DNA of 39,223 nucleotides from CAG-791 sp964386925 (GTDB lineage Bacteria > Bacillota > Clostridia > Lachnospirales > Lachnospiraceae): positions 1 to 39,223 of the forward strand of contig CAYLUU010000008.1 in NCBI GenBank assembly GCA_964386925.1, given 5' to 3'. Of the stretch, positions 1 through 6,695 are shown one piece after another. Below the pieces are notes generated by a model. That model saw only the letters and a list, made by a program, of their open reading frames with translations. It made no database searches and was not told where the DNA came from. Position 1 is the first letter of the stretch. The number at the start of each line of letters is the position of its first letter. Both the position numbers and the translations under genes were made by a program.

Positions 1-2
1 TC

Positions 3-65
3 TATAATGTGCAGCCCGGAATTGAGATTGATTACGCGACCGGCGACAGCTGGGTAGCGGAGTAA
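3..65 (+). CDS. C-terminal end of an unknown protein (truncated by window edge)
   Basis: An open frame enters from the left edge and ends at TAA 63-65, giving about 20 residues that end in ATGDSWVAE. The frame is the only one of the three + frames that stays open to a stop coinciding with the start of the intergenic repeat. It is too short to assign to a family. Its position just before a DltA-like ligase, a decarboxylase and a carrier protein makes a partner in the same pathway plausible (for example a DltD- or MBOAT-type membrane partner), but this is inference from context only. Its stop codon lies inside the repeat element that follows. Confidence 0.45.
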   Translation, partial: YNVQPGIEIDYATGDSWVAE

Positions 66-145
66 CGAAGTCACTCCAGGATTATGGGAAGATACTATTA
101 GATATCTTCGAGTAACTAAATCGAGATGCGAGTTCTGAACAGCAA
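59..145 (-). repeat. Hairpin-rich intergenic repeat, copy A (partial)
   Basis: This copy matches the 3' half of copy C (3361-3509) in the same orientation. It shares the GGAGTRACGAAGTCACTCC hairpin (59-77), a GAAGATA/TATCTTC hairpin (88-94 with 103-109) and the terminal sequence AAATCGAGATGCGAGTTCTGAACAG. In B and C the second hairpin reads GAAGATGCC/GGCATCTTC and GAAGACGCC/GGCATCTTC, so the stem is kept although the bases differ. The TAA stop of the preceding gene is part of the repeat. The strand is given relative to copy B. Confidence 0.7.
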
Positions 146-200
146 TGGGTTTGCATGTGTTGCGTACAGATAAGTGTACTAAGCAGCAGGGAGAATTGAT

Positions 201-1772
201 TTGAAAAATTATATCAGCAATGTACTGGAATTATTGGAGCAGTCTGCGGAGCGTTTTCCGGACCGGCCGGCATTCGGAGACCCGAAGAAGGACATTACCT
301 TCGCGGAGCTGGTGCGCCGCGCGCGTGCGGTTGGCGAGATCCTGCTGCAGGTGGAGGGGATGAGCATTGGAAGCCCTGTGGCCTTCTACCTGGAGAAATC
401 GGTGGATGCAGTCTCCGCCATGTTCGGCGCTGTGTATGCCGGCGGCTTCTACAGTTTCATCGATGTTCGCCAGCCGGCAGCCAGGGCTCAGAAGGTACTG
501 GATGTGCTGGAGCCGGTTGTTCTGATCACCGATAAGGAGAATGCAGAGCGCTGCGGTGAGCTGCAGACGAAGGGTGGGGTTCTGCGCCTGGAGGAACTCC
601 TTGCCAAGGCAGACGAGAAGGTGAAAGAAGAGAAGCCGGATCTGATTTCCCCTGCTCTTGCACGGATCCGCAAGGCGATGACGGATACCGCTCCGCTGTA
701 TGTGAACTTTACCAGTGGTTCTACGGGGACACCGAAAGGAGTTGCGGTGTGTCACCGCAGCGTCATCGAGTTCATGGCGCCCTTTACGGAGCTGTTCCAT
801 ATCACGGAGCAGGATGTTATGGGCAACCAGGCACCGTTTGACTTTGATGTGTCGGTAAAGGATATCTACAGTGGTCTGTACACAGGGGCGAAGGTGCAGA
901 TCATTCCGAGAGAGTATTTCAGCAATCCGACGCAGCTGATGGACTATCTGGATGACAAAAAAACGACCGTACTCATCTGGGCGGTCAGTGCGATGTGTTT
1001 TGTCTCGATCATGAATGCGCTGGATTATCGGACGCCGCAGTCGGTTCGCGCGGTCGGCTTCTCCGGCGAAGTGATGCCGATTAAGCAGCTGCGGGTCTGG
1101 AGAAAATATCTTCCGTCTGCCATGTACGTCAATCTGTACGGTCCGACTGAGATTACCTGTAACTGCACATATTATGTGCTGAATCCGGAGAAGGAATACG
1201 AGCTGGATGAGGTGATCCCGGCCGGCATCGCCTTTGACAACGAGAAGGTGTTCCTGCTGGATGAGAATGACGGCCTTGTGCCCAAGAGCGATACATCGGC
1301 AGAGGGGGAGATCTGCGTGGGGGGAACCTGCGTTGCCCTTGGTTATTATAAAGATGCAGAGCGGACGAACGCGGTGTTCGTTCAGAATCCGCTGAATGCA
1401 GCCTATCCGGAGCGGATCTACCGGACGGGCGACATTGGCCGTTATGATGCAGAAGGGAATCTCATCTATGTCTCCCGCAAGGATTTCCAGATCAAGCATC
1501 TGGGACACCGCATCGAGCTGGGTGAGGTCGAGGCAGATACAATGGCAAGAGACGGTGTCAGCCGGGCCTGCTGCATTTATGACAAGGAGAAAAAACGACT
1601 GATCCTGTTCTACACTGGCGAGCGGGACCGCAAGGAGCTCGAGAAGGAGCTGCGGGAGGTTTTGCCGCCCTTTATGGTGCCGAATAAGACCATCCAGATT
1701 GAAGATATGCCGCTGAACAAGAACGGCAAGATTGACCGGCATGCGCTGGAGGACATATACAGGAAGAAATAG
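201..1772 (+). CDS. Amino acid adenylating ligase, DltA-like (AMP-forming)
   Basis: This 523-residue member of the ANL adenylating superfamily closely resembles D-alanine:carrier-protein ligase DltA. It would activate an amino acid with ATP and load it on a carrier protein. The ATP-binding A3 motif TSGSTGTPKG is at about residues 171-180. A4 (FDFDVSV) carries Asp216, the residue that usually holds the substrate amino group. A5 is NLYGPTEIT, A7 is YRTGDIGRYD, and the A10 lysine is K510 in LNKNGKIDR. All core motifs are intact. The TTG start at 201 is chosen because AGGGAGAA lies 5-6 nt upstream. The carrier protein is two genes downstream and a PLP decarboxylase lies between them, which is not the classical dltABCD order. 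Substrate identity is unknown: D-Ala is possible, but the neighbouring decarboxylase argues for another amino acid. Family assignment is firm; the DltA symbol is withheld because specificity is uncertain. Confidence 0.88.
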   Translation: MKNYISNVLELLEQSAERFPDRPAFGDPKKDITFAELVRRARAVGEILLQVEGMSIGSPVAFYLEKSVDAVSAMFGAVYAGGFYSFIDVRQPAARAQKVLDVLEPVVLITDKENAERCGELQTKGGVLRLEELLAKADEKVKEEKPDLISPALARIRKAMTDTAPLYVNFTSGSTGTPKGVAVCHRSVIEFMAPFTELFHITEQDVMGNQAPFDFDVSVKDIYSGLYTGAKVQIIPREYFSNPTQLMDYLDDKKTTVLIWAVSAMCFVSIMNALDYRTPQSVRAVGFSGEVMPIKQLRVWRKYLPSAMYVNLYGPTEITCNCTYYVLNPEKEYELDEVIPAGIAFDNEKVFLLDENDGLVPKSDTSAEGEICVGGTCVALGYYKDAERTNAVFVQNPLNAAYPERIYRTGDIGRYDAEGNLIYVSRKDFQIKHLGHRIELGEVEADTMARDGVSRACCIYDKEKKRLILFYTGERDRKELEKELREVLPPFMVPNKTIQIEDMPLNKNGKIDRHALEDIYRKK

Positions 1773-1780
1773 AAAAGGAG

Positions 1781-2059
1781 GTATCTGTTTAGCACCCATC
1801 TCGAATTTGATACTCGAAGATGCCCGATGGCATCTTCTCCTATCTTGGAGTGACTTCGTCACTCCGTGCTGCGGAGAAACCGCCTTCGCGGATTTCTCCT
1901 TGCAGTTGCAAATCCTCGATGTGGCTGGCCAGAGGACGACACTCGAAGGCGAGATACTCGCCTTCTCCTGTGTGCCCCTTGGCCACCTGTCAATTTCAAT
2001 CATGAATATGTCCGCGGGGCGCCCAATGCATGTTGAAATCGACAGGTGCTGAACAGATA
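1781..2059 (+). repeat. Hairpin-rich MITE-like repeat, copy B (full length, reference orientation)
   Basis: This 279-bp element fills nearly the whole 302-bp gap between ligase and decarboxylase. Its ends are inverted repeats: GTATCTGTTTAGCACC at 1781 and GGTGCTGAACAGATA at 2045-2059. Inside is a chain of hairpins: GAAGATGCC/GGCATCTTC, GGAGTGAC/GTCACTCC, a GGAGAAA-CCGC hairpin, GAAGGCGAG/CTCGCCTTC (1945-1965) nested in TGGCCA/TGGCCA (1926-1931 with 1980-1985), and a long stem from 1984 to 2048 (CACCTGTC... with ...GACAGGTG). No transposase or convincing ORF is present. It ends just before the ribosome binding site of the decarboxylase. It may act as a non-autonomous mobile element or as a structured RNA in the transcript. 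Confidence 0.85.
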
Positions 2060-2074
2060 AAAGGAAATTACAGT

Positions 2075-3358
2075 ATGACAGATGAATCCCTGATTGCAAT
2101 TGCAAAACAATACGGCTCTCCGACCTACGTGTTCGATACGAAGGCGCTGCGCTCCAGGCTGCGCGCCATTGGAGAGATCTTCGGACCGAAGGTGAAGCTG
2201 TGCTACTCCATTAAGGCCAATTCATTCCTGATCCCGGCGGCGCTGCAGGAGGTGGCGAACCTCGAGGTCTGCAGCCCGGGAGAACTGGAAATCTGTGAGA
2301 GACTGCAGGTGCCGATGGATCGTGTGATCTACTCAGGCGTCAACAAAGAGCCTTGGGATGTGGAACGGGCCATCATCCGGGATGAGGTCGGAATCTGTAC
2401 GGCAGAATCCCTGCGGCATGTAAGACTTCTGGAAGCAGCCGGCGCAAAGGCAGGAAAGGTGGTGCCGGTGTTGCTGCGGCTGAACTCGGGGGCACAGTTT
2501 GGCATGTCCCGTGAGGACCTGCTGTCGGTGATCCGGGAGAGAGAAAGCTATCCTCATCTCGAGTTGGCCGGCATTCATTATTTTGCAGGGACCCAGAGGA
2601 AGAATAAAAACCTCCACCAGCAGAAAGATGAACTGGAGATGCTGCGGCAGCTGTTCAATGAGGTGCGGGAGCAGGAGGGGGTTGTCCTGCGAAAGCTGGA
2701 ATACGGCCCGGGACTGCCGGTTCCGCTGTTCGCGGACGGCGACTACTCGGATACGTTGGCGCCGGCAAGAGAGCTGGCAGAAACGCTCCGATCCGTGACG
2801 GAATGGGCAGAGCTGACTGTAGAGGCCGGGCGCTTCTATGCAGCGGAGTGCGGGTATTACATCACAAAGGTGGTGGACAGTAAGAGCGTTGGAGATAAGA
2901 ATTTCTGCATCGTGGACGGCGGTATTCATCACGTGAATTATCTCGGACAGATCATGGGCATGAAGGAGCCGGTGATCCGGCACTACCGCGGAAATGGCGA
3001 TCCGGATGCGGCTTCGGGGATGGTGGAATACAAGAGGATCGCAGACAGCGCAGCGGCACTGCTATCTGAAAATGCTGAGGAAGATTGTGCAGAGAAGGAG
3101 TATGATCTGCAGGACTGGGCGATCTGCGGGAGCCTGTGCACAACGAACGACGATCTGGTACGTTCGCGTCGAATGACAGAGCCGCAGCTCGGAGACCTAC
3201 TGGTGTTCGAGAATCTTGGAGCCTATTCTGTTACCGAGGGTATCTACCTGTTCCTCAGTAGAAAAATGCCCCGCATTGTGTTATATAATGATAGTTCGGA
3301 TGTTCAGCTGGTGCGCGACTTCACCAAGACCAATCCGCTGAACACGCCGCAGCTGTGA
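2075..3358 (+). CDS. Fold-III PLP-dependent decarboxylase (LysA/ornithine decarboxylase superfamily)
   Basis: This 427-residue protein belongs to the alanine racemase/diaminopimelate-ornithine decarboxylase fold. The PLP lysine is K47 in CYSIKAN. GIHYFAGTQ sits where the family has HxGSQ, EAGRFYAAE replaces the usual EPGR segment, and the active-site cysteine is C355 in CGSLCTTND, followed by GDLLVFENLGAYS. The start at 2075 follows AAGGA with 9-nt spacing; an upstream in-frame ATG at 2030 lies inside the repeat. Because it sits between an adenylating ligase and a carrier protein, it may decarboxylate a carrier-bound aminoacyl group, as BtrK does with glutamyl-BtrI in butirosin synthesis, or it may supply the amino acid that the ligase activates. 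Ordinary LysA is possible but less likely, since the GSLCTTND loop differs from the usual GPICESGD. Inverted copies of a repeat flank the gene on both sides. Confidence 0.85.
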   Translation: MTDESLIAIAKQYGSPTYVFDTKALRSRLRAIGEIFGPKVKLCYSIKANSFLIPAALQEVANLEVCSPGELEICERLQVPMDRVIYSGVNKEPWDVERAIIRDEVGICTAESLRHVRLLEAAGAKAGKVVPVLLRLNSGAQFGMSREDLLSVIRERESYPHLELAGIHYFAGTQRKNKNLHQQKDELEMLRQLFNEVREQEGVVLRKLEYGPGLPVPLFADGDYSDTLAPARELAETLRSVTEWAELTVEAGRFYAAECGYYITKVVDSKSVGDKNFCIVDGGIHHVNYLGQIMGMKEPVIRHYRGNGDPDAASGMVEYKRIADSAAALLSENAEEDCAEKEYDLQDWAICGSLCTTNDDLVRSRRMTEPQLGDLLVFENLGAYSVTEGIYLFLSRKMPRIVLYNDSSDVQLVRDFTKTNPLNTPQL

Positions 3359-3360
3359 AT

Positions 3361-3509
3361 CAGCCACATCGAGGTTTTCCGAATGCAAGGAGAAAGCCGC
3401 GCAGGCGGTTTCTCCGCAGCACGGAGTGACGAAGTCACTCCAAGATAGGAGAAGACGCCACCTGGCATCTTCGAGTATCAAAATCGAGATGCGGGTGCTG
3501 AATAGATAC
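3361..3509 (-). repeat. Hairpin-rich repeat, copy C (half element, inverted relative to B)
   Basis: Read on the minus strand, this copy matches the left half of B almost base for base, from the TIR (GGTGCTGAATAGATAC on the + strand at the right end) to the CCACATCGAGG segment. Positions 3403-3455 are a perfect 53-bp inverted match to 1833-1885. It contains the three hairpins GAAGACGCC/GGCATCTTC, GGAGTGAC/GTCACTCC and GGAGAAA-CCGC. The right-hand module of B (the TGGCCA and CACCTGTC stems) is absent. It occupies the gap between the decarboxylase stop and the carrier-protein ribosome binding site. Confidence 0.85.
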
Positions 3510-3542
3510 AAATGTAAATGAAATGGTAAGAGGATAAAGAAA

Positions 3543-3770
3543 ATGGAAGAACTGATTGCATTACTCGAAGACATCAACGACGATGTGGATTTTGCCAATT
3601 GCACGACACTGATTGACGATGGAATCTTGGATTCTTTTGATATTCTGCAGATCATCAGTGCACTGAATGACGAGTATGACATTTCCATTCCGGCCGGCGA
3701 AATCGTGCCGAAGAACTTCAACAGTGCAGCAGCACTGTACGAGATGGTCCAGAGACTGCAGGAAGCATAA
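3543..3770 (+). CDS. Acyl/aminoacyl carrier protein, DltC-like
   Basis: This 75-residue acidic protein has the size and pattern of a phosphopantetheine carrier domain. The motif DDGILDSFDILQII places the likely 4'-phosphopantetheine attachment at Ser31. The DSF variant is the one common in DltC-type D-alanyl carriers rather than the DSL of fatty-acid ACPs. The C-terminal part (NFNSAAALYEMVQRL) matches the expected last helix. An AGAGGA ribosome binding site lies 8-10 nt upstream. It is the expected acceptor for the ligase at 201-1772, and the substrate carrier for the decarboxylase if that enzyme acts on a tethered group. A phosphopantetheinyl transferase is not in the window. Confidence 0.87.
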   Translation: MEELIALLEDINDDVDFANCTTLIDDGILDSFDILQIISALNDEYDISIPAGEIVPKNFNSAAALYEMVQRLQEA

Positions 3771-3833
3771 GCGTCGCTGCAGTAACAGCGGCAGTCAAAA
3801 GATAGAGTTACATATTACATTCAGGGGAAGATT

Positions 3834-6503
3834 ATGAAGGAATTATCGAAGACATACGATCCGAAGGCCATTGAAGACCGGATCTACGAGAACTGGGAAG
3901 AGAAGAAGTATTTTCATGCGGAAGTGGATCATTCGAAGCTCCCGTTTACCATTGTGATTCCGCCGCCGAACATCACCGGTCAGCTGCACATGGGTCATGC
4001 ACTGGATCAGACCATGCAGGACATCATCATCCGCTTCAAGAGAATGCAGGGCTACAACGCACTGTGGCAGCCCGGCACGGATCATGCCTCCATTGCAACG
4101 GAGGTAAAGGTTATCAATGAGCTCAAAAAGCAGGGAATTACCAAGGCCGATCTGGGCCGCGAGGGGTTCCTCGAGAAGTGCTGGGAGTGGCGTGAGGAGT
4201 ATGGACGCCGCATTGTAAATCAGCTCAAAAAGCTCGGCTCCTCCTGTGACTGGGACCGCGAGCGCTTCACCATGGATGAGGGCTGCAATAAGGCCGTGAC
4301 CGAGACCTTCGTGAAGATGCATGAGAAAGGCTGGATTTACAAGGGCAACCGTATGGTGAACTGGTGCCCCGTCTGCAAAACCTCTATCTCGGATGCCGAG
4401 GTAGAGTACAAAGAGCAGGCCAGCCATTTCTGGCATATCAAATATCCGCTCATCGAGGCAGACGGAAGTGTGAGCACAACCCGTTTCCTGGAGTTCGCAA
4501 CCACACGTCCGGAGACCATGCTGGGTGATACTGCGGTTGCCGTGAATCCGGAGGACGAGCGTTATAAGGACCTTATCGGACAGAGCGTCATGTTGCCTAT
4601 CGTGAATCGTCCGATTCCGATCGTGGGAGATGAGCACGCAGATCCGGAGGCCGGGACCGGCGTTGTTAAGATTACGCCTGCACACGACCCGAACGACTTT
4701 GAGGTCGGCAAGCGCCATAACCTTGAGGTGATCAATATCCTGAATGACGACGCGACCATCAACGAGAATGGCGGTCAGTACGAGGGAATGGATCGCTACG
4801 AGGCAAGAGATGCCATCGTGAAGGAACTCGACAATATGGGCCTTCTCGTGGAAATCGAGGATCTGACCCATAATGTCGGAACCCATGATCGCTGCGGAAC
4901 CACAGTAGAGCCGATGGTGAAGGAGCAGTGGTTCGTCAAGATGGACGAGCTCATTAAGCCTGCTGTGAAGGCGGTTGAAGATGGCGAGATCCAGCTCATT
5001 CCCAAGAGCATGGAGAAGACCTACTACAACTGGACCAACAACATTAAGGACTGGTGCATTTCCCGTCAGCTGTGGTGGGGACATCGGATCCCGGCATGGT
5101 ACTGCGATGACTGCGGTGAGACCATGGTGGCAAGGGAGGCTCCCTGCAAGTGTACAAAGTGCGGCAGCACGAAGCTGACACAGGATCCGGATACGCTGGA
5201 CACCTGGTTCTCTTCTGCACTGTGGCCGTTCGAGACGCTGGGCTGGCCGGAGCAGACCGAGGATCTGAAGTATTTCTACCCGACGGATGTGCTGGTAACC
5301 GGATACGATATTATTTTCTTCTGGGTCATCCGTATGATCTTCTCGGGCTACGAGCAGATGGGAGAAAGACCGTTCAAGACCGTGCTCTTCCATGGTCTGG
5401 TCCGCGACTCTCAGGGCCGCAAGATGTCCAAATCTCTGGGCAACGGCATTGATCCTTTGGAGATCATCAATCAGTACGGTGCGGATGCACTGCGTCTGAC
5501 ATTGATCACGGGCAACGCACCGGGCAATGACATGCGGTTCTATATGGAACGCGTGGAGAACAGTCGTAATTTTGCCAATAAGATCTGGAATGCAACCCGC
5601 TTCATCATGATGAACATGGAGGACGGGAAGGAGGCAGACTCTTCCGTTATGCCGGAAGGACTGCAGCCGGAGGATCAGTGGGTTCTCTCTACCTTCAACA
5701 CCGTGGTTCGTGATGTCACAGAGAACATGGAGAAGTTCGAACTCGGCATCGCAGTGCAGAAGGTGTACGACTTTATCTGGGGTGAGTTCTGCGACTGGTA
5801 CATTGAGATGGTGAAGCCTCGCCTGTACCGCACAGATGATGCAGCCAGCAAGAATGCGGCACTCTGGACGCTGCAGACCGTCCTGATCGGAAGTCTGAAG
5901 CTCCTGCATCCTTACATGCCCTTCATTACAGAGGAAATCTTCACGACCATCCAGACGAAGGAGCCTTCGATCATGATCTCCTCCTGGCCGAAGTGGAGAG
6001 AGGACTTCAGCTTCCCGGAGCAGGAGAAGGACATTGAGATGATCAAGAATGCGGTATCCGGCATCCGCAAGATGCGCAATGACCGCAATGTTGCTCCTTC
6101 CAGAAAGTCCAAGGTCTATGTGGTATCCGAGAACGAGAAGGTTCTGGAGGTATTCCGCAAGGATCAGCTGTTCTTCGAGACGCTGGCGTATGCAAATGAG
6201 ATTGTTCTGCAGAAGGATCAGACCGGCATTCCGGAGGGTGCGGTATCAGTGATCGAGCCGTTCGCAACCTTCTTTGTTCCGATGCAGGATCTGATGGATA
6301 TCAGTGCGGAGATTGAGCGCCTGACCAAGGAGCTGTCCCGTCTGGACGGCGAGCTGAAGCGTTCGGAGAAGATGCTCTCCAACGAGAAGTTCCTCGCAAA
6401 GGCTCCGCAGGCGAAGATCGATGAAGAGAAGGAAAAGCAGGAGAATTACCGCCTGCAGTATGAGTCTGTGAATGCAATGCTGCAGCAGATGAAGGCTCTG
6501 TAA
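3834..6503 (+). CDS. valS: Valine--tRNA ligase
   Basis: This cytoplasmic class I aminoacyl-tRNA synthetase of 889 residues attaches valine to tRNA-Val. The HIGH signature appears as HMGH at residues 52-55 (PPPNITGQLHMGHAL) and KMSKS at 530-534. The editing (CP1) domain includes TTRPETMLGDTAVAV and a zinc-type segment with CDDCGETM and CKCTKCGS. The C-terminal end is the coiled-coil arm typical of bacterial ValRS (DISAEIERLTKELSRLDGE onward). Length is normal for the family. The start at 3834 follows AGGGGAAG. Only 63 nt separate it from the carrier-protein gene, and no T-box leader is visible in that gap, so it may be co-transcribed with the upstream cassette. Confidence 0.97.
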   Translation: MKELSKTYDPKAIEDRIYENWEEKKYFHAEVDHSKLPFTIVIPPPNITGQLHMGHALDQTMQDIIIRFKRMQGYNALWQPGTDHASIATEVKVINELKKQGITKADLGREGFLEKCWEWREEYGRRIVNQLKKLGSSCDWDRERFTMDEGCNKAVTETFVKMHEKGWIYKGNRMVNWCPVCKTSISDAEVEYKEQASHFWHIKYPLIEADGSVSTTRFLEFATTRPETMLGDTAVAVNPEDERYKDLIGQSVMLPIVNRPIPIVGDEHADPEAGTGVVKITPAHDPNDFEVGKRHNLEVINILNDDATINENGGQYEGMDRYEARDAIVKELDNMGLLVEIEDLTHNVGTHDRCGTTVEPMVKEQWFVKMDELIKPAVKAVEDGEIQLIPKSMEKTYYNWTNNIKDWCISRQLWWGHRIPAWYCDDCGETMVAREAPCKCTKCGSTKLTQDPDTLDTWFSSALWPFETLGWPEQTEDLKYFYPTDVLVTGYDIIFFWVIRMIFSGYEQMGERPFKTVLFHGLVRDSQGRKMSKSLGNGIDPLEIINQYGADALRLTLITGNAPGNDMRFYMERVENSRNFANKIWNATRFIMMNMEDGKEADSSVMPEGLQPEDQWVLSTFNTVVRDVTENMEKFELGIAVQKVYDFIWGEFCDWYIEMVKPRLYRTDDAASKNAALWTLQTVLIGSLKLLHPYMPFITEEIFTTIQTKEPSIMISSWPKWREDFSFPEQEKDIEMIKNAVSGIRKMRNDRNVAPSRKSKVYVVSENEKVLEVFRKDQLFFETLAYANEIVLQKDQTGIPEGAVSVIEPFATFFVPMQDLMDISAEIERLTKELSRLDGELKRSEKMLSNEKFLAKAPQAKIDEEKEKQENYRLQYESVNAMLQQMKAL

Positions 6504-6516
6504 GAGAACGTAAGTT

Positions 6517-6693
6517 ATGATCAATTTTGACGAAGAAATCAAGAAATTCCATCCGAGCCTGGAGATCAGCGATGTCGAGAATGCCATTTACAATCAGGAC
6601 ATGAAGGACATGGTTGATGTCATGCTCAAGATGACCAAGGACGGTGTCTATGGGGCGGAGAGCTCTCCGGCTCATTCAATGAGGATGATGTAG
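6517..6693 (+). CDS. Small hypothetical protein, 58 residues
   Basis: This is a short ORF starting at ATG 6517, 13 nt after valS, and ending TAG 6691-6693, two bases before the next gene. The product begins MINFDEEIKKFHPSLEISD and is acidic and helix-prone, with no membrane segment or known motif. Its coding potential is supported by tight packing between two real genes on the same strand and by codon use like its neighbours. The GAGGATGATG near its end doubles as the ribosome binding region of the downstream gene, which suggests translational coupling. The function is not recognised. It may be a partner of the zinc-ribbon/TPR protein that follows. Confidence 0.6.
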   Translation: MINFDEEIKKFHPSLEISDVENAIYNQDMKDMVDVMLKMTKDGVYGAESSPAHSMRMM

Positions 6694-6695
6694 GC

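Noticed and set aside
1732..2052. 106-residue open frame within repeat B
   Set aside because: Composed of the repeat's hairpins, without a ribosome binding site, and not kept in copies C, D or F.
231..2105. 624-residue open frame on the minus strand over the ligase gene
   Set aside because: The plus strand carries complete ANL motifs. The antisense frame has no family features and is a by-product of codon bias; similar long shadows lie over valS (3843-5909) and clpC (21597-23603).
3771..3833. T-box leader before valS
   Set aside because: The gap is only 63 nt and lacks the T-box sequence and the antiterminator; no such leader is visible before argS either.
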